This document shows, piece by piece, positions 17,795-26,988 of a stretch of DNA of 64,000 bases. A program made the position numbers and the translations under genes. Position 1 is the first letter of the stretch. Each line of letters starts with the position of its first letter. Source of the DNA: Leadbetterella sp964489955 (GTDB lineage: Bacteria; Bacteroidota; Bacteroidia; Cytophagales; Spirosomataceae); the NCBI GenBank assembly GCA_964489955.1, contig CAZBAV010000008.1, positions 1 to 64,000 of the forward strand. The letters are read 5' to 3'. A model generated the notes under the pieces. The model was given only the letters and a program-made list of their open reading frames with translations. It was not told where the DNA came from and ran no database searches.

Positions 17795-20668
17795 TTAAGC
17801 GTAGGCCTCTATTGGCTCACAAGCACATACCAAGTTTCTGTCTCCATAAGCAGAGTCTATACGACTTACGGACGGCCAAAACTTATTGGCTTTAATTCTT
17901 TCTTGTGGGAAAGCTGCTTTTTCCCTGCTGTACGGTAAGGTCCACTCATTAGCCAAAACTACTTTCTGGGTATGTGGTGCATTTACCAGTACGTTGTTAT
18001 CTTGTGGGTAGATGCCAGCTGCAATCTCATCAATCTCTTCTTTTATAGAAATCAAGGCATCACAGAAGCGGTCTAACTCCGCTTTTGACTCAGACTCTGT
18101 AGGCTCTATCATTAGTGTACCGGCCACAGGGAATGAAACCGTAGGTGCGTGGAAACCGTAGTCCATTAAGCGTTTTGCTATATCTTCTACTTCTACACCT
18201 GTGGCTTGTTTAAACGGACGGCAATCTACTATCATTTCGTGTGCACAACGTCCGTTCGCTCCAGTATAAAGAATGTTAAAATGCTTCTCTAATCTAGATT
18301 TGATATAATTGGCGTTAAAAATGGCGTACTTGGTAGCTTTCGTTAAGCCTTCTGCTCCCATCATTGCTATAAATGAGTAAGAGATAGGAAGCACTCCAGC
18401 ACTACCCCAAGGGGCTGCCGAAATACCATGGATAGCTTTTTCGCCGCCTGTTTTCACCATCGCATTTCCTGGTAAGAAAGCTGCTAGTTCCTCTGTACAG
18501 CATATCGGTCCGATTCCCGGGCCACCGCCTCCGTGAGGAATAGCAAAAGTCTTGTGTAAGTTAAGATGACATACGTCGGCACCAATGCCACCAGGAGAAG
18601 TAAGGCCTACCTGTGCATTCATATTGGCTCCATCCATATATACGCGACCACCATTTTTGTGTATGATTTCGCAAATCTCCACAATGGACTCTTCAAAAAC
18701 TCCGTGGGTAGAAGGGTACGTAACCATTAAACAAGCTAAGTTATCAGCATGCTGTTCTGCCTTAGCTCTTAAATCTTCTACTTCTATATTTCCTTTTTCA
18801 TCACATTTTACCACAATCACTTTTAAGCCGGCCATCACCGCAGAGGCAGGATTGGTTCCATGAGCCGAAGAAGGTATTAGGGCAATATTCCTGTGACCTT
18901 CGCCTTTGCTTTGGAAAAGAGCATTAATCACCAATAAGCCTGCCAATTCTCCTTGTGCACCTGAATTTGGCTGTAAAGAGGTTTTGGCAAAACCTGTAAT
19001 TTCTGCTAACCAAGCTTCTAATTCTGTAAATAGTTGCTGGTAACCTAGCGTTTGGTCAGCAGGAGCAAACGGGTGAATTCCCGCAAAACCTGGAAGCGTT
19101 ATAGGCAACATCTCTGATGTTGCATTAAGCTTCATAGTACAGCTACCCAAAGAAATCATAGAATGAACCAAAGACAAGTCTTTATTCTCCAAGCTCTTTA
19201 AGTATCGGAGCATTTCGTGCTCTGTGTGGTAGCTGTTAAATATAGGGTGAGTTAAATACGTACTAGTTCTAACTAGATTTTCAGGGATGCTTATTTCAAT
19301 CTCGGATTTTAGTTTGATCACCAAATCCTCTCCACGTCCTTCAGAGAAAATCTCTAGTAGAGAAACTACATCTTCCAGTGTTTTTGCTTCGTCAAAAGAA
19401 ATACTGATGTCTTCTGTACCATGGTATCTTAAGTTTATACCTTTAGCTTCGGCCAATTCCCTTATTTTGGTATTGTCTACCACATCAAGTGTAACAGTAT
19501 CAAAGAAGGTTTCATTTAAAACCCTGTAGTCTAAGCCCTGTACAGAATTTGCAAAAAGCGTAGCCAATCCATGAACTTTAGAAGCTATGGTTTTTAATCC
19601 TGCTGGTCCATGGTATACACAGTATGCCGCAGACATTACAGAAAGAAGTACCTGTGCAGTACAAATATTAGAAGTGGCTTTCTCTCTCCTTATATGTTGT
19701 TCTCTGGTTTGTAGAGCCATTCTTAGTGCTCTTTCTCCTTGAGCATCTACAGAAACTCCAATTATACGACCGGGAATCTGTCTTTTGTATTCATCTTTAG
19801 TAGCAAAAAATCCTGCGTGTGGCCCACCAAAACCCATTGGTACACCTAATCTTTGGGCAGTCCCTATAGCCACATCTGCACCCATTTCACCCGGGCTTTT
19901 AAATATGGTTAAGGATAACAAATCAGTACCCACACATACTTTTATATCTAAGTCATGCAAAGAAGCAATCAAAGAAGAGAAATCCTTTACCTCACCTGTT
20001 GTGCCCGGGTTTTGGATTAGTACTCCGTAAATATTTGTATCTGATGCGAAATCGTATGTTTCTTCATTTCCTACAATAACCTCAATACCGATACCTTTTG
20101 CACGACCTATGACTACATCAATAACTTGCGGATGGCAGTTTTCTGATATGAAGAATGTACCTGCATTCTTTTTAGAGCCTTTTTTTACAGCTGCTAGCAT
20201 AGACATTGCTTCGCCAGCTGCTGTGGCTTCATCCAGTAAGGATGCATTGGCAAGCTCCATTCCTGTTAGTTCAGAAACCACAGTTTGGAAACTCAATAGC
20301 ATCTCTAACCTTCCTTGGGCTATCTCCGCTTGGTAGGGAGTATAAGCTGTATACCATGCTGGATTCTCTAAGATATTTCTTAAGATAACCTTAGGCGTAA
20401 TCGTATCGTAGTAACCTGTACCAATAAAAGACTTGTATACCTTATTCTTAGAGGCCAGGAAATTAGTTTTATTTTGAAGCTCTATTTCTGACAATCCTGC
20501 TGGTATATCCAATGAGGTTTTTCTTCTTATGTTTTCTGGTATAGTTTGTCCAATAAGTTCGTCTAAAGAAGACACACCTATGGACTTACACATAAGGTCT
20601 ATTTCATTTTGGGATTTTCCGTGATGACGGTTTTCGAATTTTTCGGAGGACTCTAAATTTATCAACAT
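17795..20668 (-). CDS. gcvP: Glycine dehydrogenase (decarboxylating), P protein of glycine cleavage
   Basis: A 957-residue PLP enzyme that decarboxylates glycine and passes aminomethyl to the lipoyl H protein. It is the single-chain form with two homologous halves. The N-terminal half has FIGTGYYDTITPKVILRNILENPAWYTAYTPYQAEI, and the C-terminal half has the PLP lysine motif LNLHKTFAIPHGGGGPG. The start MLINLESSEKFENRHHG and the length match the family. gcvT and gcvH are not in the window. A -7 box TAAATTTG lies at 20698-20705 on the minus strand. Confidence 0.96.
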   Translation of the reverse strand: MLINLESSEKFENRHHGKSQNEIDLMCKSIGVSSLDELIGQTIPENIRRKTSLDIPAGLSEIELQNKTNFLASKNKVYKSFIGTGYYDTITPKVILRNILENPAWYTAYTPYQAEIAQGRLEMLLSFQTVVSELTGMELANASLLDEATAAGEAMSMLAAVKKGSKKNAGTFFISENCHPQVIDVVIGRAKGIGIEVIVGNEETYDFASDTNIYGVLIQNPGTTGEVKDFSSLIASLHDLDIKVCVGTDLLSLTIFKSPGEMGADVAIGTAQRLGVPMGFGGPHAGFFATKDEYKRQIPGRIIGVSVDAQGERALRMALQTREQHIRREKATSNICTAQVLLSVMSAAYCVYHGPAGLKTIASKVHGLATLFANSVQGLDYRVLNETFFDTVTLDVVDNTKIRELAEAKGINLRYHGTEDISISFDEAKTLEDVVSLLEIFSEGRGEDLVIKLKSEIEISIPENLVRTSTYLTHPIFNSYHTEHEMLRYLKSLENKDLSLVHSMISLGSCTMKLNATSEMLPITLPGFAGIHPFAPADQTLGYQQLFTELEAWLAEITGFAKTSLQPNSGAQGELAGLLVINALFQSKGEGHRNIALIPSSAHGTNPASAVMAGLKVIVVKCDEKGNIEVEDLRAKAEQHADNLACLMVTYPSTHGVFEESIVEICEIIHKNGGRVYMDGANMNAQVGLTSPGGIGADVCHLNLHKTFAIPHGGGGPGIGPICCTEELAAFLPGNAMVKTGGEKAIHGISAAPWGSAGVLPISYSFIAMMGAEGLTKATKYAIFNANYIKSRLEKHFNILYTGANGRCAHEMIVDCRPFKQATGVEVEDIAKRLMDYGFHAPTVSFPVAGTLMIEPTESESKAELDRFCDALISIKEEIDEIAAGIYPQDNNVLVNAPHTQKVVLANEWTLPYSREKAAFPQERIKANKFWPSVSRIDSAYGDRNLVCACEPIEAYA

Positions 20669-20697
20669 GATTGTGATGAAGCTATTAAAAATGAATG

Positions 20698-20705
20698 CAA
20701 ATTTA
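20698..20705 (-). promoter_or_regulatory. -7 element for gcvP
   Basis: The minus strand reads TAAATTTG, an exact TAnnTTTG match, 30 bases upstream of the gcvP start. No TTG box is evident. Confidence 0.4.
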
Positions 20706-20769
20706 GTGCTTTTAAAGTTTTTTTTAATAAAAAGTTTTAAAGTTATTTGCTTTCATAAACTTACCAGAA

Positions 20770-22350
20770 ATGAAAAACATATTTTATTTATTCTTTGGTG
20801 TCTTTATACTATCTACTAGTGTAGCTCAGACTCCTAAGAAACAATTTGAGGGCAGTATTACAGAAGAAGACCTCAGAAAATATCTTACCTACATAGCTTC
20901 GGATGAATTGGAGGGGAGGGACACAGGTTCGGAAGGACAAAGAAAGGCTGCTGAATATATTATCAAGCACCTACAAGAATGGAATTTAGCTCCTATTGTT
21001 AAAACAGATAAGGGAAATAGCTACTTACAGACATTTAATTTGTACCAAAGTGAATGGGGCGAGGCGTATATTAAAGTAGGAGGAAAGCAGAAATCTTTTT
21101 TTAAAGATTATATCCCTTCTGGATTTATATATGTACCAACTGAGAAGAAATACGATGTAGTTTTTGTAGGATACGGTATTCAAGAGGGAGATTTTGATGA
21201 TTATAAAGGTTTAGATGTAAAAGGTAAAGCTATAGCTTATATTAGTGGTGAACCAAAATCTGCAGACGGTACCTATAGATATTCTAAAAGTGAAAAATCT
21301 GTTTGGGACGGTAATACGGGCGTAAGAAGAAAGCTTAAGTTAGCATCTGATTTAGGAGCCGCTGCTGTAGTAGAAATTTCTTCGCTTGATGCTGAGGCAT
21401 TTAAAACGGCTGTGGCAGCAAGAAAGGCGATCCTTACACGTAATGCCAGGATGAGTATTGAAAAGAATCCAGCAGCTACGCCGTCTGCTTTGCCAAGTAT
21501 TATGGTTTCTAAAGCAGTAGGTGCAGAACTGATAGGAGTGAAGGCTAAGAAGTTTGATCAATATTTGGCTGGAAATACAGCAGGTTTTAAAAGTAAACCA
21601 AAAACGTTAACCCTAAAGTCTGACAGGATAGAGAAGCCAGTAGAAACATCAAACGTAATGGGCTTCTTAGAAGGTACTGACAAGAAAGATGAAGTTTTGG
21701 TAATCACAGCTCATTATGACCATGTGGGAATAGACGAGAAAGGACAGATATACAATGGTGCAGATGACGATGGTTCTGGTACATGTGGAGTTATGGAGAT
21801 AGCTCAGGCATTCTCTAAAGCTAAGGCTGCCGGGCATGGACCTAGAAGGAGTATTTTATTTTTATGGGTTACAGGAGAAGAGAAGGGACTCTTAGGTTCC
21901 GAGTACTTTGCAGATAAAGATCCTGTTATTCCACTAAAACAAATAATAGCTAACCTTAATATAGATATGATTGGCCGTGTTGATAAAAAGCATGAGAATA
22001 ATCCGGATTACACATATATAATAGGTAGTGATAAGTTGTCGTCTGAGTTACACGCTATTTCAGAAGCAGCTAATAGGGAGTCTGTAAATTTAGAATTAGA
22101 TTATGAGTTTAATGACCCTGAAGATAAAAACAAGTTTTATTACCGTAGTGATCATTATAATTTTGCAAAGAACAAAATTCCGATTGCGTTTTACTTTACG
22201 GGTGTACATGATGATTACCACAAACCTACTGATGACGTAGAAAAGATACTTTTTCCACGTTATGCGAAAATTGTGAAATTAGTTTATAATACAGCTTGGG
22301 AACTAGTGAACCGTGAGGGACGAATAGTCGTAGATAGTAACAAGCCTTGA
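20770..22350 (+). CDS. Secreted M28 family zinc aminopeptidase with PA domain
   Basis: A 526-residue exported peptidase. The signal peptide ends near residue 20 (STSVAQ). A protease-associated insertion spans roughly 100-290 (DVVFVGYGIQ, KGKAIAYISGEP). The M28 core has the two-zinc ligand set: His315 in TAHYDHVG, the Asp of GADDDGSG (332-334), the Glu pair of TGEEKGLLGSEYF (370-371), Asp399 in NIDMIGR and the final His in HDDYHKPTDD. It probably degrades peptides outside the cytoplasm. It is divergent from gcvP and followed by an AT-rich gap before exbB. Confidence 0.92.
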   Translation: MKNIFYLFFGVFILSTSVAQTPKKQFEGSITEEDLRKYLTYIASDELEGRDTGSEGQRKAAEYIIKHLQEWNLAPIVKTDKGNSYLQTFNLYQSEWGEAYIKVGGKQKSFFKDYIPSGFIYVPTEKKYDVVFVGYGIQEGDFDDYKGLDVKGKAIAYISGEPKSADGTYRYSKSEKSVWDGNTGVRRKLKLASDLGAAAVVEISSLDAEAFKTAVAARKAILTRNARMSIEKNPAATPSALPSIMVSKAVGAELIGVKAKKFDQYLAGNTAGFKSKPKTLTLKSDRIEKPVETSNVMGFLEGTDKKDEVLVITAHYDHVGIDEKGQIYNGADDDGSGTCGVMEIAQAFSKAKAAGHGPRRSILFLWVTGEEKGLLGSEYFADKDPVIPLKQIIANLNIDMIGRVDKKHENNPDYTYIIGSDKLSSELHAISEAANRESVNLELDYEFNDPEDKNKFYYRSDHYNFAKNKIPIAFYFTGVHDDYHKPTDDVEKILFPRYAKIVKLVYNTAWELVNREGRIVVDSNKP

Positions 22351-22639
22351 TTCTTGTATTAATTTAATGTTAAATAGTGTTCTTTTTATAAGTGTATCGT
22401 AATCAATACTATAATTATAAATTTAGTTTGAATACAGGTGTACATGTGTGTCTCTAACACAAATAGCAATTAAATTTTACTAAATTATTTCACTAAATAA
22501 TTTTTGTTTTGAATGTTTTTCTTTAGAATTGCCAAAGAATTACATTCTAAATTAGTAAAAACAAATACAAAAATTTCAAAGTGAGCCCTTTTGGGCAAAA
22601 CAAAAAACATTTTTTTTAACCCTAATATTTTTTTTCCAA

Positions 22640-23461
22640 ATGGCAAAAACAGCTAATGCTCCTGTTGCTAAGACAACAAAAAAATCTTCAGGTATCAATT
22701 CACCTGGGATAGTTATTCTTATTCTTTTAGCTTTATCTTTTTTATTTTACTTCTTTGTACTAGGAGATTCATCCAACTTTAAGGATCCAGAAACAAAACA
22801 CGATCCGGTAGGAGTTATGGGTATTATTTATGCTGGAGGTATTATTGTACCATTCCTTTTAACTTTCTTATTGATGGTAATTGTGTTTGGTATTGAGAGA
22901 TTCCTTACAATTAGCAAAGCTAATGGTGCTGGAAATCTTGATGCATTTGTTTCTAAAATCAGAACTCATGTAAGAAACAACAACATTGCAGAAGCAAAGA
23001 AAGAGTGTGAAAGACAAAAAGGTACAGTAGGTAACGTTATTAAGACAGCTCTTGATAAATATGAGCAACTACAAGGAGACGGTGCCCTTAACAAAGAGCA
23101 AAAATTATCTGCTCTACAGAAAGAAGTAGAAGAAGCTACGTCTCTTGAGCTTCCTATCCTAGAGAAAAACTTAGTTATCCTTTCTACTTTAGGATCAGTT
23201 GCTACTCTTGTAGCTCTACTAGGTACGGTACTTGGTATGATTAGAGCGTTCTTTGCCCTTGGTGATGGTGGTGGCTCTCCGGATGCAGCTGCTCTTTCTA
23301 AAGGTATTGCAGAAGCCCTAATTAATACAGGTTTAGGTATCGGTACGTCAGCGATTGCAATCATCGTTTATAATTACTTTACATCATCTATTGATACCTT
23401 GACTTATAAAATTGACGAGATTGGTCTTACATTACAGCAGACGTTTGCTGAAAATAACTAA
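22640..23461 (+). CDS. exbB: MotA/TolQ/ExbB proton channel family protein
   Basis: A 273-residue inner-membrane protein that forms the ExbB/TolQ pentamer of the TonB motor. Hydrophobic segments lie near residues 25-45, 68-88, 185-205 and 225-245. The family core reads LVILSTLGSVATLVALLGTVLGMI and GLGIGTSAIAIIVYNYF. The Lys/Thr-rich N-terminus (AKTANAPVAKTTKK) and the extra first membrane segment are common in Bacteroidota. The gene starts an exbB-exbD-exbD-tonB operon with short gaps of 12-30 bp. Confidence 0.93.
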   Translation: MAKTANAPVAKTTKKSSGINSPGIVILILLALSFLFYFFVLGDSSNFKDPETKHDPVGVMGIIYAGGIIVPFLLTFLLMVIVFGIERFLTISKANGAGNLDAFVSKIRTHVRNNNIAEAKKECERQKGTVGNVIKTALDKYEQLQGDGALNKEQKLSALQKEVEEATSLELPILEKNLVILSTLGSVATLVALLGTVLGMIRAFFALGDGGGSPDAAALSKGIAEALINTGLGIGTSAIAIIVYNYFTSSIDTLTYKIDEIGLTLQQTFAENN

Positions 23462-23491
23462 TTTTTTATAAATTTTAATTCAAGGAGATAG

Positions 23492-24079
23492 ATGGCAGCA
23501 GTTAAACCTACAAGACGTGGTCCGTCATTAGATATGACGGCGATGTGTGATGTGGCCTTTCTCTTATTAACGTTCTTCATCATGACTTCTTCTTTTAGAA
23601 GTGAGGAGACCGTAGCAATTAATACACCTTCTTCGGTTTCGGCCCTGAAGGTTGAAGAGACTGGTATAGGTACGGTGTCTATTACTCCTGATGGTAAATA
23701 CTATTTTGGGGTAACTGACCCGATTGAAAGGAGGAAGTTTGTTAATGCTCTAGACGAAAGACTTAAGTTAAACTTGAGTAGTGACGAGAAAGTGATATTT
23801 AACAAAGTTTCTGAGGTGGGTATAGGTAAAGGAGGTTTAAAATCATATTTGGCTTTGCCAGATGGAGATAGAGAAAAAGCTACCTTACCTGGAATTCCGT
23901 TGGATTCAACCAATATTGAACTAATTGACTGGATAAGTGCATACGCTGCGGCTAATCCGGGTGGACAGCTGGCTATTCGTGGTGATGTAAAAACCCAGTA
24001 CCCTGCAGTGAAAATATTGTTTGATGAGTTGGCTAAAGTGAAGTTCTACAAGTTTAGACTAATCACCAAAGGCGAATAA
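23492..24079 (+). CDS. exbD: ExbD/TolR family protein (first copy)
   Basis: A 195-residue single-span membrane protein. The N-terminal cytoplasmic tail leads into LDMTAMCDVAFLLLTFFIMTSSF, whose Asp is the proton-carrying residue of the motor. The periplasmic part ends in a TolR-like domain (QLAIRGDVKTQYPAVKILFDELAK). A good Shine-Dalgarno (AAGGAG) precedes the ATG, unusual for this window. It is followed by a second, divergent exbD. Confidence 0.92.
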   Translation: MAAVKPTRRGPSLDMTAMCDVAFLLLTFFIMTSSFRSEETVAINTPSSVSALKVEETGIGTVSITPDGKYYFGVTDPIERRKFVNALDERLKLNLSSDEKVIFNKVSEVGIGKGGLKSYLALPDGDREKATLPGIPLDSTNIELIDWISAYAAANPGGQLAIRGDVKTQYPAVKILFDELAKVKFYKFRLITKGE

Positions 24080-24101
24080 CCCATAAAATGATTTAATTTA
24101 A

Positions 24102-24659
24102 ATGGCAGAAGTACAAGTAAAAGAATCCGGTGGTAAAAAAGGCGGTAAGGTAAGATCGAAAAAAAGTGGTGGTAAACCAGATATGACACCGATGGTGGAT
24201 TTGGGTTTCTTGCTTCTTACGTTCTTTATCTTCACTACTACCTTCATCAAGCCTAATATGATGAAGTTAAATATGCCAGAGAAAACGGATGAGAAGAAGC
24301 CAGAGAAATCTGAAAGTAAACTATCAAACACCATTACGATTGTAATGGGTGAAGAAGATAGGATATTTTGGTACCAGCAAGCTTTGGCTGACGTAACAGC
24401 AGCAGACTTTACTGAGTCTGATTATTCGTCATCTGGAATACGTGCTGCAATTAATGCAAAACGTGCTACAGCTTTAGATACGGCTAAGTTTACAGTGGTT
24501 ATTAAACCAACCGACAAGGCTACGTTTGAGAATACTGTGGATATCCTGGACGAAATGGAGATTACAGGTAATAAGCGGTTTGCTATTGTGGATCTAGATC
24601 CTAAAGAGTTAACTGCTTACGAAGAGAAAGTGAGTACTCCAAAAGTAACAAAAAAATAA
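24102..24659 (+). CDS. exbD: ExbD/TolR family protein (second copy)
   Basis: A 185-residue second ExbD. It has a Gly/Lys-rich tail (KESGGKKGGKVRSKKSGGK), then PDMTPMVDLGFLLLTFFIFTTTF with the conserved Asp, and a periplasmic domain ending in FAIVDLDPKELTAYEEKV. It differs clearly from the first copy in its periplasmic part, so the two may form a heteromeric pair. It lies 22 bp after the first exbD and 12 bp before tonB. Confidence 0.92.
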   Translation: MAEVQVKESGGKKGGKVRSKKSGGKPDMTPMVDLGFLLLTFFIFTTTFIKPNMMKLNMPEKTDEKKPEKSESKLSNTITIVMGEEDRIFWYQQALADVTAADFTESDYSSSGIRAAINAKRATALDTAKFTVVIKPTDKATFENTVDILDEMEITGNKRFAIVDLDPKELTAYEEKVSTPKVTKK

Positions 24660-24671
24660 CTAAGGAAAATT

Positions 24672-25496
24672 ATGGCAGAGAAGCAAACCTTAGATGATAT
24701 AGTATTTGAGAACCGTAACAAGGAATACGGATCATACTATTTGAGAAAGACCTTTGGTAAAAACTTAACCAGAGCTACAATTATCGGTTCTGTATTGTTT
24801 TCTTCTATACTAGGTGGTGCTTTAGCATTTAAAAAACTAGGTTTAGATGAGAATTTTAAAGAAACTAATGTAGATCTTTCTTTGATGAACTTAGAAGAAG
24901 AGCTACCTGAAGAGGAAGAATTAGAGATTCCTGAAGAGTTGCCTCCTCCTCCAATGGAAGAGCCACCTGAAGAGGTAGCACAAGAAAAGTTCTTACCTCC
25001 CGAGCCTAAAAAGGATGAAGAGGTGAAGTTCGAAGAGCCACCACCGCCAGCAGAAAAGTTGGAGACGGCTGTTATTTCAAGTAAGACTGTAGAAGGTGTG
25101 AAAGTCACAAGTGCTTTTGTTCCTCCTCCAGCTCCTAAAGAAACTGCTGTGGTAAGGATTGAAAAACCTAAAGAGGAGGAAATCTTTACAGCGGTAGAAC
25201 AGCAACCTGAATTCCCAGGAGGTGATGCAGCTAGAAATAAATTTCTAAAGAATAACATTAATTATCCTGGTGCAGCTTCTAGAGCAAATATCTCAGGAAG
25301 AGTTACTGTAAAATTCGTAGTAGAGAAGGACGGAAGCATTAGTGATGTTTCAATTTTGAAAGGAATTGGTTTTGGCTGTGATGAAGAAGCAATACGTGTT
25401 GTTAAAGCAATGCCGAAGTGGAATCCAGGAAAGCAAAACGGTAAAGCTGTGAGAGTACACTTTACATTACCTATTATGTATACACTTAGCGATTAG
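24672..25496 (+). CDS. tonB: Energy transducer TonB
   Basis: A 274-residue TonB. The cytoplasmic N-terminus (LDDIVFENRNKEYGSYYLRK) is typical of Bacteroidota TonB proteins. One membrane span (about 37-55) is followed by a Pro/Glu-rich periplasmic linker (about 70-165). The C-terminal TonB domain (about 175-274) has QPEFPGGDAARNKFLKNNINYP and GRVTVKFVVEKDGSISDV. It transmits the ExbBD motor force to TonB-dependent receptors. A UUCG-capped terminator follows. Confidence 0.94.
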   Translation: MAEKQTLDDIVFENRNKEYGSYYLRKTFGKNLTRATIIGSVLFSSILGGALAFKKLGLDENFKETNVDLSLMNLEEELPEEEELEIPEELPPPPMEEPPEEVAQEKFLPPEPKKDEEVKFEEPPPPAEKLETAVISSKTVEGVKVTSAFVPPPAPKETAVVRIEKPKEEEIFTAVEQQPEFPGGDAARNKFLKNNINYPGAASRANISGRVTVKFVVEKDGSISDVSILKGIGFGCDEEAIRVVKAMPKWNPGKQNGKAVRVHFTLPIMYTLSD

Positions 25497-25520
25497 TGTT
25501 TCATTATGAGTATAAGAAAA

Positions 25521-25545
25521 AGGGAGCTTCGGCTCTCTTTTTTTT
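25521..25545 (+). terminator. Terminator after tonB
   Basis: GGGAGC, a TTCG tetraloop and GCTCTC (one G-U pair), preceded by A-rich and followed by T-rich sequence, make a Rho-independent terminator for the exbB-tonB operon. Confidence 0.8.
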
Positions 25546-25743
25546 GTACTTTTTTCTGTAATAAATTTGGAACAAATTAAATTAACTATTAATTTAGTTT
25601 AAATTTTAAAGATTCTTGAGGTGGTGAAGTGTTACGGTAGGATGGGGTGAACTCTTTTGTTTTTTTGCAAGTGGGGCTTTTTACTTTCTCATACATATCT
25701 GAAGTACTATGGATATATTTTTTTAATTTTGGCTACATGATTA

Positions 25744-25962
25744 ATGTCGTTTATGGATAATCTTTTTGTTAAGTTACGAGTAGTGTTAAGTGTGATAGTG
25801 CCTTTGTGTTATATTTTTATGGGAGTATACGTGGCAGTTGAGAAGATTTTTGTTGTGAAGATCAAGCCGGAGTTTGCCTATCCACTAGGTATTGTACTTG
25901 TTTTATATGGGCTGTTTCGTATTTACAGGGCTTGGGCTATGTTAAAAGAGAACAAATTATGA
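25744..25962 (+). CDS. Small two-span membrane protein, function unknown
   Basis: A 72-residue hydrophobic protein with two predicted membrane helices (about 10-32 and 43-65) and a positively charged end (WAMLKENKL). I do not recognise a named family. Its stop overlaps the start of the PstS-like gene (ATGA), so the pair is translationally coupled. A TAATTTTG box (25724-25731) lies only 13 bases upstream of the ATG, which would give a very short leader. Its position between tonB and the PstS-like gene seems a recurrent arrangement in related genomes, from memory. Confidence 0.65.
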   Translation: MSFMDNLFVKLRVVLSVIVPLCYIFMGVYVAVEKIFVVKIKPEFAYPLGIVLVLYGLFRIYRAWAMLKENKL

Positions 25963-26840
25963 AATATTTCTTTTTATTGGGTGTTTTGCTGGTTTCGTTT
26001 TCTTGCAAGAAAAATGAGAAGCCCAGTATATACCATGGGGAGATAAATGTAGGTATAGATGAAGCTGTTTCTCAATTGGTAGAGGCTCAGACAGAATCAT
26101 ACAGGTCGCACTATCCTGGAGCAAAGTTTAATAACTACGTGATTCCAGAAAATGAGGCGGTAAAGCTTTTATTGGAAGACTCTATGGATGTAATCTGTAT
26201 TACCCGATTACTGAATGAGTCTGAAATGAAAATTTTAGAGGAGCGTAAGATTAAGTACAGGCCTGCTCCTATGGCATTGGATGCTGTTGTTTTAGTGGTT
26301 AATCGGGAGTATTCTGGTGATGTCGTAAGTTTTGAGGAGCTGAAAGAGTATTTTCAAGGTGGGGATACTGGTGCCAAGTTGGTTTTTGATAGAGGTAATT
26401 CAAGTAATTTAAATTATGTGTTGAGTTCTCTTGGTATTACGGATTTTGACAAAAAAAATGTGGTTTCTGCTGGTGGCACAGAGAACGTTATAGAATGGGT
26501 TAAAAAGGATAAGAATGCTATAGGCTTCATCGGTTACAATCATATTAGTGAAATAAAAAGTCAAGCAACCCGTGATTTAAGAAACTCTATAAAGATTTTA
26601 GGCGTTCGCTCTACTGGGGAGGCAGTTAGACCAGATAAGAAAACTATTTTGCACCAGACGTACCCCTTAAACAGGATAGTTTACCTACATACTTTGGGCT
26701 CAGCTTGGGGAGTAGAGAACGGTTTTATCCGTTTTGCCTGCACAAAGACAGGACAACTAGTTGCTGAGAAAATGGGTCTGATTCCGTATTATGCTGTTCC
26801 TAAACAGTTTGTGTTGAGTAAAGAAGATTTGGATAACTAA
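25959..26840 (+). CDS. PstS-like phosphate-binding lipoprotein
   Basis: A 293-residue exported lipoprotein. ATG 25959 is preferred because it starts MKYFFLLGVLLVSFSCKK with a lipobox Cys. The body resembles periplasmic PstS-type solute-binding proteins (PBP-like domain), with INVGIDEAV, a DVICITRLLNESE segment, LDAVVLVVN and the FDRGNSSN and IGFIGYNHI stretches. No PstABC permease is nearby. Linked to tonB and a TPR gene it may act as a sensor or adaptor and not as a transporter component; that is inference. Confidence 0.75.
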   Translation: MKYFFLLGVLLVSFSCKKNEKPSIYHGEINVGIDEAVSQLVEAQTESYRSHYPGAKFNNYVIPENEAVKLLLEDSMDVICITRLLNESEMKILEERKIKYRPAPMALDAVVLVVNREYSGDVVSFEELKEYFQGGDTGAKLVFDRGNSSNLNYVLSSLGITDFDKKNVVSAGGTENVIEWVKKDKNAIGFIGYNHISEIKSQATRDLRNSIKILGVRSTGEAVRPDKKTILHQTYPLNRIVYLHTLGSAWGVENGFIRFACTKTGQLVAEKMGLIPYYAVPKQFVLSKEDLDN

Positions 26841-26932
26841 TTAACAATTTATTAGTAAAATTTTAAAGTAAAACCGTGTCTAAGTGATAATTAACAGAGA
26901 ATGGTTTTTGTATAATTATTAATTTTTTTAAA

Positions 26933-26967
26933 TTGCAAACCTATTTATAATTTTTAACCTAAATTTG
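26933..26967 (+). promoter_or_regulatory. Promoter for the TPR gene
   Basis: TTG (26933-26935), a 24-base spacer and TAAATTTG (26960-26967). The -7 box is exact and the spacer is one base longer than the usual 17-23. The start codon follows 21 bases downstream. Confidence 0.5.
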
Positions 26968-26988
26968 GAACCTTTAGCTTATTTAGAA

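Noticed and set aside
22351..22639. AT-rich 289-base gap before exbB as a riboswitch or small RNA
   Set aside because: No conserved riboswitch element or stable structured RNA was recognised; only AT-rich DNA and imperfect promoter-like boxes (TAATTTTTG has one base too many).
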